A stretch of DNA of 64,000 nucleotides from Pseudomonas sp. Irchel s3f7 (lineage in GTDB: Bacteria; Pseudomonadota; Gammaproteobacteria; Pseudomonadales; Pseudomonadaceae), in NCBI RefSeq assembly GCF_900187615.1, contig NZ_FYDO01000022.1:52546-116545 (forward strand). The letters are read 5' to 3'. How positions within the stretch are numbered: position 1 is the first letter of the stretch; each line of letters begins with the position of its first letter. Of this stretch, positions 33,790 to 44,607 are shown piece after piece. The notes under the pieces are model-generated. The model was not told where the DNA came from. It saw nothing but the letters and a program-made list of their open reading frames with translations, and ran no database searches. Made by a program: the position numbers and the translations under genes.

Positions 33790-35355
33790 CTAGCGGTTAA
33801 ACCGTTCCACCAACGAGTACTGGGTATTCGCCGTGCGGGTCAGTTCTTCACTCAACAACGCCGAGTTCTGCGCCTGTTCCGAGGTCTGGTCCGCCAGTTC
33901 CGAGATATTGCTGATGTTGCGGCTGATCTCTTCGGCCACGGCACTTTGTTCTTCGGTCGCAGCGGCGATCTGGGTGGTCATGTCGGTGATGTTGGCCACC
34001 GCCTCGCTGATCCCCACCAACGCCTGATCCGCTTCCAGCACCCGCGCCACACCTTCTTCCGCCTGACGATGCCCGGCTTCCATGGTTTGCACGGCGGTGC
34101 CGGCGGTTTGCTGGAGCTTGGCGATCAGCGCGTGAATCTGCCCGGTGGATTCGGTGGTGCGTTGCGCCAGCTGACGAACTTCATCGGCGACCACCGCAAA
34201 GCCGCGACCCATCTCACCGGCACGGGCCGCTTCGATAGCGGCGTTCAGCGCCAGCAGGTTGGTCTGGTCGGCGATGCCTTTGATCACATCGACCACGCCA
34301 CCGATTTCGTTGCTGTCCTTGGCCAGTTGGGTCACGGTCTGGCCGGTTTCACCGACCACCACCGACAGGCGCTGGATGGCTTCGCGGGTTTCCCCGGCAA
34401 TGTCACGACCACGGCCGGTCAGGCGATTGGCTTCCTGGGTGGCGTCGGCGGTGCGTTGCACATGGCTGGCGACTTCCTGAGTGGTCGCGGCCATCTGGTT
34501 GACGGCGGTCGCCACTTGCTCGGTCTCGACGCGTTGGCGCTCCAGACCGCTGGAGCTTTTGTGCGCCAGGGCGTCGGACTGTCTGGCCTGATCGGTCAAG
34601 TGTTCGGCGGTGTCCTGCAGACGGGTCAGGCAGGTTTTCAGGCGTGCTTCCTGGCTGAGGATCGACATCTCCAGACGTGCCTGGGCGCCACGGCTGTCGG
34701 TGTACATCTGCGCAATCAGCGGGTCAGACGTGGTCTGCTCAGCCAGGCGCAGCAAGCGCTTGAGGCCGCGCTGTTGCCAGCTCAAGCCCATCAGGCCCAG
34801 CGGCACCGAGAGGCCGGCCGCCAGGGCGAAGCCCCAGTGGGAGTTGAGCGACGCGCCAATCATGAAGCTCAGTTGGCTGACCAGAATAAACGGCAGCCAG
34901 TCCTGCAGAACCGGCAGCCATTTATCCGAGGAGGGAATGGCTGACTTGCCCTGGTTGATGCGTTGGTAGAGCGCTTCGGCACGGCGGATCTGTTCGGCGG
35001 TGGGCTTGACCCGGACCGACTCGTAACCGATTACCTGATTGCCATCGAAGACCGGCGTGACGTAGGCGTTGACCCAGTAATGGTCGCCGGTCTTGCAGCG
35101 ATTCTTGACGATGCCCATCCATGGCAAGCCTTGTTTGAGTGTGCCCCACATGTGCGCGAAGACCGCCGACGGGACGTCAGGGTGACGCACCAGGTTGTGC
35201 GGTGCACGGATCAGTTCCTCACGGGAAAACCCGCTGATTTCGACGAATGCGTCGTTACAGTAGGTGATCACGCCCTTGGCATCGGTGGTGGAAATCAACC
35301 GCTGCTGAGCCGGGAAGGTCCGTTCGCGTTGGGTAATGGGCTGGTTGTTACGCAT
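33790..35355 (-). CDS. aer: PAS-domain methyl-accepting chemotaxis protein, aerotaxis receptor Aer
   Basis: 521 aa. A PAS domain (about 10-115, including ITYCNDAFVEISGFSREEL, IRAPHNLVRHPDVP and NRCKTGDHYWVNAYVTPV) binds FAD in Aer. Two short membrane segments follow (about 150-190), then the MCP signalling coiled coil with the conserved hairpin GRGFAVVADEVRQLAQRT. It steers cells by redox or oxygen. ATG 35355 (MRNNQPITQRERTF) is preferred to the extension at 35397. Its place beside the cco genes matches P. aeruginosa. Confidence 0.93.
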   Translation of the reverse strand: MRNNQPITQRERTFPAQQRLISTTDAKGVITYCNDAFVEISGFSREELIRAPHNLVRHPDVPSAVFAHMWGTLKQGLPWMGIVKNRCKTGDHYWVNAYVTPVFDGNQVIGYESVRVKPTAEQIRRAEALYQRINQGKSAIPSSDKWLPVLQDWLPFILVSQLSFMIGASLNSHWGFALAAGLSVPLGLMGLSWQQRGLKRLLRLAEQTTSDPLIAQMYTDSRGAQARLEMSILSQEARLKTCLTRLQDTAEHLTDQARQSDALAHKSSSGLERQRVETEQVATAVNQMAATTQEVASHVQRTADATQEANRLTGRGRDIAGETREAIQRLSVVVGETGQTVTQLAKDSNEIGGVVDVIKGIADQTNLLALNAAIEAARAGEMGRGFAVVADEVRQLAQRTTESTGQIHALIAKLQQTAGTAVQTMEAGHRQAEEGVARVLEADQALVGISEAVANITDMTTQIAAATEEQSAVAEEISRNISNISELADQTSEQAQNSALLSEELTRTANTQYSLVERFNR

Positions 35356-35460
35356 GGCATATTTAATCCGCAAGGCTTTCAAGCGCTGTATCGGCATCTC
35401 CCGGCATTTATTGAGGTTATTTTTTGATAGTCGGCAGTGCGTCGCAAAATGACCCTTGCG

Positions 35461-36252
35461 TCAGCGCGCAAGCATCGGATAGGTGAACAGGCCGAAGTGC
35501 AGCAGGTTCAAGCCAAAATGAGTGGCAATGGCCGCAGCCAATCCGCCAAAACGGTAGGCCAGGCCGTAACCCATGCCGGCCAGGGTCGCCAGCAGCGCCC
35601 ATTGCCATCCTGCCCCTGCATGAGCCAGGCCGAAGATCGATGCTGCCAGCAGCAAGGCAAGGTTTTCGCCCTGGGGCAGATGTTTCATGCACCGGCTCAA
35701 TCCGCCCTGAATGTAGCCGCGGAACAGCGCTTCTTCGACCAGCGTCACCATGAGCAGATTGTTCAGCAGCCATAACCAGGCGTGCTCCGGCCATTTGGGC
35801 GCCCAAGCGATGACACCCAGCAGCATCGCACCTCCGAGTGCGAGGACGACGCTCAAGAAGAGCGCCACGACAGTTGCAGAGAGGGAAGCCCGCAGCGAAC
35901 GCCGGGAGACGATCCAGGGACAGGCGATCAACAACCAGAAGCCGATCAGTGGCTTGTCCAGATTCAAATGCATCGCGAACGTGACGGCATCGTCGGTAAA
36001 ACGCTGGGGCGGTATCACACGACCGTTATAGAAACCCGGTAACCAGTGCATCGCCAAGGCCAGGGCCAGGAAGATGAACAGGCTGTGACCGAGAAAGCGG
36101 CCAAATTGGAGTTTTTGCTGGCGAACGGCAAGGCCGGCAATGAGGAGCAATGCGACAGAGATTCCGGCGAACCCACTGAGGTGGCCGTAAGCCAGCGCCA
36201 TGCCGTAACCGAGGGAGAGAAGGGCCAGAAGCGTCCATGGCAGGGCGAGCAT
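35461..36252 (-). CDS. CPBP family intramembrane metalloprotease
   Basis: 263 aa, seven to eight membrane helices. The CPBP (Abi) motifs are TLVEEALFRGYI (Glu-Glu-x3-Arg), FGLAHAGAGW and THFGLNLLHF (His-x3-Asn). Members process prenylated or membrane proteins or act in immunity and bacteriocin self-protection; the role here is unknown. ATG 36252 has AAGGA 7 nt upstream, while the ORF opens 32 codons earlier. An 18-bp perfect palindrome lies 41 bp upstream of this start. Confidence 0.88.
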   Translation of the reverse strand: MLALPWTLLALLSLGYGMALAYGHLSGFAGISVALLLIAGLAVRQQKLQFGRFLGHSLFIFLALALAMHWLPGFYNGRVIPPQRFTDDAVTFAMHLNLDKPLIGFWLLIACPWIVSRRSLRASLSATVVALFLSVVLALGGAMLLGVIAWAPKWPEHAWLWLLNNLLMVTLVEEALFRGYIQGGLSRCMKHLPQGENLALLLAASIFGLAHAGAGWQWALLATLAGMGYGLAYRFGGLAAAIATHFGLNLLHFGLFTYPMLAR

Positions 36253-36292
36253 TGAAAATCCTTGTGTCCGAAATTTTGCGGGCCTGCACGGA

Positions 36293-36310
36293 TTATGTTC
36301 GCGAACATAA
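36293..36310. promoter_or_regulatory. Perfect 18-bp palindrome upstream of the CPBP protease gene
   Basis: TTATGTTCGCGAACATAA is fully self-complementary over 18 bp. It lies 41-58 bp upstream of the protease start, where a repressor would block transcription. I do not recognise the cognate regulator; it does not match the Anr, LexA or PsrA sites elsewhere in the window. Confidence 0.55.
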
Positions 36311-36337
36311 AGGCGCGATTGTACGGGGTAGCGTCCA

Positions 36338-36369
36338 AACAAAAACACCGCCCGAAGGCGGTGTTTGTA
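36338..36369 (-). terminator. Terminator of acnA
   Basis: Perfect 10-bp stem AAACACCGCC / GGCGGTGTTT with a CGAA-type tetraloop, followed on the minus strand by a T-rich tail (TTTTTGTTTGG). It starts about 15 bp after the acnA stop. Confidence 0.88.
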
Positions 36370-36380
36370 ACAACTGCCGA

Positions 36381-39122
<2,742 letters not shown>

Positions 39123-39344
39123 TACGATCACTCCTGTGAGTCCGCACGGTTACGGACTGAGGGGACGGGCAGAGCCTTAAACCTAGTCCTGTTTTCAGTA
39201 GCTGGCTAATAACTGGACTCTATGGGCAAGTTCAAGGTTCCGAACTCGGCTATCATGCGCGGGTTTTCGTGACAGGCTTTGCTTTAGAGCAAGTCTGGGC
39301 ATCGCGCAGTGGCTGAAATTGGTCGCCATTGCCCAGGAGTAAGA

Positions 39345-40418
39345 ATGAACACCCTTTTTATGCATTGCCGACCAGGCTTCGAAGGTGAAGTCTGTTCCGA
39401 GATTTCCGACCTCGCCGCGCGTTTGAACGTGGCCGGTTATGCCAAGGCCAAGACTGCCAGCGCCTGCGCCGAATTTGTCTGCACCGAAGAAGACGGTGCC
39501 GAGCGCCTGATGCGTGGTCAGCGTTTCGCCGATCTGATCTTCCCGCGCCAGTGGGCCCGGGGAATTTTCATCGATCTGCCGGAAACCGACCGTATCAGCG
39601 TGATCCTCGCGCACATGGCCGACTTTCCGCTGTGCGGCAGCCTGTGGCTGGAGATGGTCGACACCAACGATGGCAAAGAGCTGTCGAACTTCTGCAAAAA
39701 ATTCGAAGTGCACTTGCGCAAAGCGCTGATGGCCGCCGGCAAACTGGTGGAAGACGCACACAAGCCGCGTTTGTTGCTGACGTTCAAAAGCGGTCGTGAA
39801 GTGTTCATGGGGCTGGCGGAGTCGAACAACTCGGCGATGTGGCCGATGGGCATTCCCCGTTTGAAGTTTCCTCGCGAGGCGCCGAGCCGTTCGACGCTCA
39901 AGCTGGAAGAGGCGTGGCACCACTTCATCCCGCGTGACCAGTGGGACGAGCGCCTGCACGGTGACATGACGGGCGTCGACCTCGGTGCTGCGCCGGGTGG
40001 CTGGACCTGGCAATTGGTCAACCGCGGCATGCTGGTCACTGCCATTGATAACGGTCCGATGGCCGAAAGCCTGATGGACACCGGCCTTGTACAGCACTTG
40101 ATGGCCGACGGTTTCACCTTCAAGCCCAAGCAGCCGGTGGACTGGATGGTCTGCGACATCGTCGAGAAACCGGCGCGCAACGCCGCCATGCTCGAAGAGT
40201 GGATCGGCGACGGGCATTGCCGCGAAGCGGTGGTCAACCTCAAGCTGCCGATGAAGCAGCGCTATGCCGAGGTCAAACGCTTGCTGGAGCGGATTGCCGA
40301 CGGCTTCAAGGCGCGGGGCATTCGGGTCGAGATCGGTTGCAAGCAGCTGTACCACGACCGCGAAGAAGTGACCTGTCACCTGCGCCGGCTGGATGTGAAG
40401 AAACCGAAATCCCGCTGA
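39345..40418 (+). CDS. rlmM: 23S rRNA 2'-O-ribose methyltransferase RlmM (C2498)
   Basis: 357 aa. An N-terminal THUMP-like segment is followed by a Rossmann methyltransferase with the SAM motif GVDLGAAPGGWTWQL (about 206-220) and a later K-D-K-E type catalytic lysine in VNLKLPMKQRY. It methylates C2498 of 23S rRNA. ATG 39345 follows CAGGAG; the ORF opens 12 codons earlier. Immediately downstream begins a four-copy REP array. Confidence 0.93.
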   Translation: MNTLFMHCRPGFEGEVCSEISDLAARLNVAGYAKAKTASACAEFVCTEEDGAERLMRGQRFADLIFPRQWARGIFIDLPETDRISVILAHMADFPLCGSLWLEMVDTNDGKELSNFCKKFEVHLRKALMAAGKLVEDAHKPRLLLTFKSGREVFMGLAESNNSAMWPMGIPRLKFPREAPSRSTLKLEEAWHHFIPRDQWDERLHGDMTGVDLGAAPGGWTWQLVNRGMLVTAIDNGPMAESLMDTGLVQHLMADGFTFKPKQPVDWMVCDIVEKPARNAAMLEEWIGDGHCREAVVNLKLPMKQRYAEVKRLLERIADGFKARGIRVEIGCKQLYHDREEVTCHLRRLDVKKPKSR

Positions 40419-40420
40419 AC

Positions 40421-40955
40421 GATGAGTCGACGGACAATGCATAACCTGTAGGAGCCGGCTTGCTGGCGAAGGCGGCGGCACATTTGGCAGGGCGTACCTG
40501 ACAGTACGCCTTCGCTGGCAAGCCAGCTCCTACAGAAGAAGGTGAAGTTCCGTTCAACGATGAGTCGACGGACAATGCATAACCTGTAGGAGCCGGCTTG
40601 CTGGCGAAGGCGGCGGCACATTTGACAGGGCGGTGCCTGACAGAACGCCTTCGCTGGCAAGCCAGCTCCTACAGAAGAAGGTGAAGTTCCGTTCAACGAT
40701 GAGTCGACGGACGATGAATGATCTGTAGGAGCCGGCTTGCTGGCGAAGGCGGCGGCACATTTGACAGCGTGGTGCCTGACAGTACGCCTTCGCTGGCAAG
40801 CCAGCTCCTACAGAAGAAGGTGAAGTTCCGTTCAACGATGAGTCGACGGACGATGAATGATCTGTAGGAGCCGGCTTGCTGGCGAAGGCGGCGGCACATT
40901 TGGCAGCGTGGTGCCTGACAGTACGCCTTCGCTGGCAAGCCGGCTCCTAAAAAAG
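40421..40955. repeat. Tandem array of four 138-139 bp units, each holding a REP pair
   Basis: Units begin with GATGAGTCGACGGAC at 40421, 40559, 40698 and 40837, giving periods of 138, 139 and 139 bp. Each has a family-A REP (CTGTAGGAGCCGGCTTGCTG), a GGCGGCGGCACATTTG spacer, the inverse REP (CTTCGCTGGCAAGCCAGCTC) and the linker AGAAGAAGGTGAAGTTCCG. The last ends CGGCTCCTAAAAAAG. Copies differ by only a few bases, so the expansion is recent. The array fills the rlmM-tusA gap; no gene is present. Confidence 0.95.
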
Positions 40956-41026
40956 CTGGCGTTACGCCAGAGATGACCGAGTACCCGGCAATGCGCGACA
41001 ATGCTGGACAGTTTCAGGAGTTAATC

Positions 41027-41278
41027 ATGAGTGAAATGCTTGATACGCCGGTAGACGGCACCCTCGATGCCACTGGCCTCAACTGCCCGGAACCGGTGAT
41101 GATGCTGCACCAGCACATCCGTGACCTGGTGCCTGGCGGCCTGCTCAAGGTGATCGCCACTGACCCGTCGACCCGTCGCGACATTCCCAAGTTCTGCGTG
41201 TTTCTCGACCATGAACTGGTGGGGCAGCACGAAGAGGCAGGCACCTATCTGTACTGGATCCGCAAGAAGTCCGTTTGA
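41027..41278 (+). CDS. tusA: Sulfur carrier protein TusA
   Basis: 83 aa. The TusA signature GLNCPEPVM holds the sulfur-carrying cysteine C20 in the Cys-Pro-x-Pro motif. TusA relays persulfide sulfur from IscS to tRNA thiolation and other pathways. ATG 41027 has CAGGAG 7 nt upstream; the ORF opens 18 codons earlier. It ends just before a strong terminator. It is in the usual Pseudomonas place near acnA and rlmM. Confidence 0.95.
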   Translation: MSEMLDTPVDGTLDATGLNCPEPVMMLHQHIRDLVPGGLLKVIATDPSTRRDIPKFCVFLDHELVGQHEEAGTYLYWIRKKSV

Positions 41279-41285
41279 CGCAAAC

Positions 41286-41315
41286 AAAAAAAGACCTGCG
41301 AAAGCAGGTCTTTTT
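41286..41315 (+). terminator. Rho-independent terminator after tusA
   Basis: Stem AAAGACCTGC / GCAGGTCTTT with a 4-nt loop, preceded by A7 and followed by T5. It also serves the converging MATE gene. Confidence 0.92.
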
Positions 41316-41325
41316 GTCTGTGCGA

Positions 41326-42765
41326 TCACCCCGCCGAGTGGCTAAGTCGAATTCGTTTGCGCGCACTGCGCGTCAGTCGAATCGACAGCATCAGCGCCGC
41401 GCAACTCAGGCCGGCAATCAACCCTTCCCACAGCCCGTTCGGGCCACTCGCCGGACCGAACAAATCGGTCAGTCCCAGCACGTAGCCGACTGGCAGGCCG
41501 ATGCCCCAATACGCGAACAGTGTCAGGATCATCGTCACCCGAGTGTCCTGATAGCCACGTAGCGCGCCCGCGCAAATCACCTGGATGGCATCGGAAAACT
41601 GGTACAGCGCGGCATATACAATCAACATCGACGCAATCTGGATCACGGCCCTGTCAGGCGTGTAGATCGAGGCGATTTGTTCGCGCAGGAGCAGAATCAG
41701 GGCCGCCGAGAAGGCCGCGAACACCAGTGCCGCGCCGAGCCCGACTTTCGCTGCGAAGCGCGCCTGATACGGATTTCCGGCCCCCAGTGCCTGACCGACC
41801 CGCACGGTCACCGCCATGCCCAGCGAGTAAGGAATCATGAACAGCAGCGAGCTGATGTTCAGGGCAATTTGATGCCCAGCCACCACGGTCGAGCCGAGGC
41901 TGCCGATCAGCAGGGCGATGACCGCGAAGATGCTGGACTCGGCGAAGACTGCAATACCGATCGGCAGGCCAATGCTGATCAAGCGCTTGATCACGGCCCA
42001 CTTCGGACGGTCGAAGCGCACCAGCACACGCGTGCGTGCATAAAAAGGAGCCCAGAAGGTCCAAGCCGCCATGCTCAACGCCATGAACCACATCACGATG
42101 CCACTGGCCCAGCCGCACCCGACGCCACCCAGGGCCGGTGCGCCGAAATGGCCATAGATCAGCGTGTAGTTCAGCGGGATGTTCAGCAATAGCCCGCACA
42201 AGCCAATGACCATGCTCGGGCGGGTGCGACCCATGCCATCGCTGTAGCAGCGCAATACGTAATAGAACGCCATGCCCGGCAAGCCAAAGGCGATCCCGTG
42301 CAGGTAACCCATGCTCGGTTCGATCAACTGCGGATCGACTTTCATCCAGTGCAGGATCGGTTCGGCGGCGAGCAGCAGGCCGCTGCCGATCAAACCGACA
42401 CACAGGGCGAGCCACAATGCCTGGCGCACCAGTGGGCCGATCTCGTCAAGGTGACCGGCGCCAAAGCGTTGCGCGACCTTGGGTGTAGTGGCCAGCAGAA
42501 CGCCAGACATCAACAGGTAGACCGGAATCCAGATCGAGTTGCCCAGCGCCACCGAGGCAAGGTCCCGCGGGCTGACGCGGCCGGCCATCACGGCATCGAC
42601 GAAGCCCATGGCCGTGGTGGCCAGTTGCGCAATCATGATCGGCAGAGCCAGGCTGAGCAGGCCTTTGAGCTCCATGCGTACGGGCGTCGTGCGCGGGGTA
42701 TCAAGGGTGATGGTGTTTTGAGTTGCAGGATTCAATGGCGAAACGTCCAAAAAGTGTTGATGCAC
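41326..42765 (-). CDS. MATE family multidrug efflux transporter (PmpM/NorM-type)
   Basis: 479 aa, twelve membrane helices in two homologous halves. The N-terminal half has PIMIAQLATTAMGFVDAVMAG, the typical NorM substrate/cation helix, and ALGNSIWIPVYLL; the C-terminal half repeats it in GAGNPYQARFAAKVG. MATE pumps export cationic drugs using Na+ or H+; it resembles H+-coupled PmpM of P. aeruginosa. The start at 42765 (MHQHFLDVSP) precedes a membrane start near residue 35 (MELKGLLSLALPI), so the true start might be 42675. Confidence 0.9.
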   Translation of the reverse strand: MHQHFLDVSPLNPATQNTITLDTPRTTPVRMELKGLLSLALPIMIAQLATTAMGFVDAVMAGRVSPRDLASVALGNSIWIPVYLLMSGVLLATTPKVAQRFGAGHLDEIGPLVRQALWLALCVGLIGSGLLLAAEPILHWMKVDPQLIEPSMGYLHGIAFGLPGMAFYYVLRCYSDGMGRTRPSMVIGLCGLLLNIPLNYTLIYGHFGAPALGGVGCGWASGIVMWFMALSMAAWTFWAPFYARTRVLVRFDRPKWAVIKRLISIGLPIGIAVFAESSIFAVIALLIGSLGSTVVAGHQIALNISSLLFMIPYSLGMAVTVRVGQALGAGNPYQARFAAKVGLGAALVFAAFSAALILLLREQIASIYTPDRAVIQIASMLIVYAALYQFSDAIQVICAGALRGYQDTRVTMILTLFAYWGIGLPVGYVLGLTDLFGPASGPNGLWEGLIAGLSCAALMLSIRLTRSARKRIRLSHSAG

Positions 42766-42916
42766 AGGCGCGCATTCTACGCGTTGACGCGGCGGTCAGG
42801 AAAAGACCCGTGTTGCGGATTTGTAAACCCGGTTTCTGTGGCGAGGGATGTGCAATGCTCACTGGCTCAGTATGGCCATCTACGCCTACACTGCCGGTCC
42901 GCCAAAGGAGCCTGCC

Positions 42917-44059
42917 ATGCTGATTGTTGCCGACGAAAATATCCCCCTGCTCGATGCGTTTTTTGAAGGTTTCGGTGAAATCCGCCGAGTGCCGGGGCGT
43001 TCGATCGACCGCGCTACCGTCGAGCAGGCCGATGTGCTGCTGGTGCGTTCGGTGACCAACGTCAACCGCGCGTTACTGGAAGGCAGCAAGGTGCGTTTTG
43101 TCGGCACATGCACCATTGGCACCGATCATCTGGATCTGAAGTACTTTGATCAGGCCGGCATCACGTGGTCCAGCGCCCCGGGGTGCAATGCCCGCGGTGT
43201 GGTTGACTACGTGCTCGGCAGCCTGCTGACCCTGGCCGAAATCGAAGGCGTCGACCTGACCCAGCGTACTTATGGCGTGGTCGGCGCCGGTGAGGTGGGC
43301 GGGCGACTGGTCAAGGTCCTGCAAGGTCTTGGCTGGAAAGTGCTGGTCTGCGACCCGCCTCGGCAAGCTGCGGAAGGCGGCGATTTTGTCAGCCTGGAAC
43401 AGATCGTCGCCGAATGCGATGTGATCAGCCTGCATACGCCATTGACCAAGCAAGGCTCGCAATCGACCTGGCATCTGTTCGATGAAGAACGTTTGAAGCG
43501 ACTCCGCCAGGGTGCATGGCTGATCAACGCCAGTCGCGGTCCGGTGGTGCACAACTCCGCCTTGCGCGATGTGTTGCTGGAGCGCGAAGACCTGCAAGCG
43601 GTGCTCGATGTCTGGGAAGGCGAGCCCGAGGTCGATGTCGCGCTGGCCGAACTGTGTGTGCTGGCGACGCCGCACATTGCCGGTTACAGCCTCGATGGCA
43701 AGCAACGTGGCACGGCGCAGATCTACCAGGCGTATTGTGACTTCCTCGGGCAACCGGCCCAGGTCAGCTTGAGTGATTTGCTGCCGGCACCGTGGTTGTC
43801 ACACGTGACCTTGAATGCACAAAGCGATCCGGCCTGGACGTTGGCGATGCTGTGCCGTGGCGTGTACGACCCGCGCCGCGACGATGCAGATTTCCGCCGC
43901 AGCCTTGTAGGCAGTGTCACCGAGCAGCGTGCGGCGTTCGATAGGCTGCGCAAGAATTATCCGTCGCGCCGTGAGATCGATGGATTACAGGTGCGGATCG
44001 AAGGGGATGCGCCGGTGTTGCAGCGGATTGTGGCGGCGTTGGGGGCAACGGCAATCTGA
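42917..44059 (+). CDS. pdxB: Erythronate-4-phosphate dehydrogenase
   Basis: 380 aa D-2-hydroxyacid dehydrogenase. NAD motif GVVGAGEVGGRLVKVLQGLG (about 119-138), catalytic Arg in NASRGPVVHN, Glu in the WEGEPEVD segment and His in PHIAGYS; a C-terminal PdxB dimerisation domain follows from about 285. It is the second step of DXP-dependent pyridoxal phosphate synthesis. ATG 42917 has AAAGGAG upstream. It is divergent from the MATE gene. Confidence 0.95.
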   Translation: MLIVADENIPLLDAFFEGFGEIRRVPGRSIDRATVEQADVLLVRSVTNVNRALLEGSKVRFVGTCTIGTDHLDLKYFDQAGITWSSAPGCNARGVVDYVLGSLLTLAEIEGVDLTQRTYGVVGAGEVGGRLVKVLQGLGWKVLVCDPPRQAAEGGDFVSLEQIVAECDVISLHTPLTKQGSQSTWHLFDEERLKRLRQGAWLINASRGPVVHNSALRDVLLEREDLQAVLDVWEGEPEVDVALAELCVLATPHIAGYSLDGKQRGTAQIYQAYCDFLGQPAQVSLSDLLPAPWLSHVTLNAQSDPAWTLAMLCRGVYDPRRDDADFRRSLVGSVTEQRAAFDRLRKNYPSRREIDGLQVRIEGDAPVLQRIVAALGATAI

Positions 44060-44068
44060 TCGACCGTG

Positions 44069-44106
44069 GTGGCGCCCTTCGCGAGCAGGCTTGCGAAGGG
44101 CGCCAC
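44069..44106. repeat. 14-bp perfect inverted repeat after pdxB
   Basis: GTGGCGCCCTTCGC and GCGAAGGGCGCCAC with a 10-nt loop GAGCAGGCTT, 10 bp after the pdxB stop. It contains the second REP-family core (GCGAGCAGGC). It can act as a pdxB terminator hairpin. Confidence 0.75.
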
Positions 44107-44126
44107 AGTCCTGAGTAAAAGACATA

Positions 44127-44155
44127 AAAAACCCGGCCAACTAGGGCCGGGCCAA
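44127..44155 (-). terminator. Terminator of the 59-aa gene
   Basis: Stem CCCGGCC / GGCCGGG with a 6-nt loop, followed on the minus strand by T6. It lies 17 bp after the small gene. Confidence 0.85.
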
Positions 44156-44171
44156 GAAGACGGTGGCTATA

Positions 44172-44351
44172 TCACTGTTGTTCGGCAGGCTTGACCAATC
44201 GCTTTTCCAGTTCGCTGCATGCTTGCTGGATCATTTCTTCAGTGATCGGTACTTCGCGGCCATTTTCATCAATAATCGAGCAACCCAGGGACTGGTCTGG
44301 CTGCGTGCGGATCACTTGAATCTTGTCATCGCTGCTGTTTTGCAAGGACAT
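44172..44351 (-). CDS. Conserved 59-aa Pseudomonas protein of unknown function
   Basis: 59 aa, acidic and basic in alternation, no membrane helix or cysteine pair: MSLQNSSDDKIQVIRTQPDQ at the start and ITEEMIQQACSELEKRLVKP at the end, the latter a likely helix. It resembles the short conserved family named after PA1571, but I cannot verify that. ATG 44351 has GGAGACAGG just upstream; the ORF opens 33 codons earlier in unconserved sequence. It has its own terminator. Confidence 0.7.
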   Translation of the reverse strand: MSLQNSSDDKIQVIRTQPDQSLGCSIIDENGREVPITEEMIQQACSELEKRLVKPAEQQ

Positions 44352-44607
44352 GGCCTGTCTCCTCATCAGGTTGTTTAGTGACTGTAGAACCGCCAGGTGA
44401 CCGGGCTGTGACAACCTGCGACGATCTTCCGGACGGTAGAGCCAGTCCACCAGAAATGCCCTCGGATGGCTACCCGAACTTTAGACCAATAGCATCTAGG
44501 CTCTAGTCGCTGTCGACATAATTAACCTCACTCATTGTGATTTACGCAGCGCTTTCAATGGCGCGGTGTAGGCTGAAACCCTTGACTCAATGTTCTGGAT
44601 GATTGCG

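Noticed and set aside
40421..40955. Possible CRISPR array in the repeated region
   Set aside because: Units are 138-139 bp direct repeats with no unique spacers and each contains an inverted REP pair; no cas genes are near.
40306..41001. Overlapping minus-strand ORFs with repeated peptides such as SSVGAGLPAKAY
   Set aside because: They are translations of the four REP-containing units; the repetition is in the DNA repeat, not a protein family.
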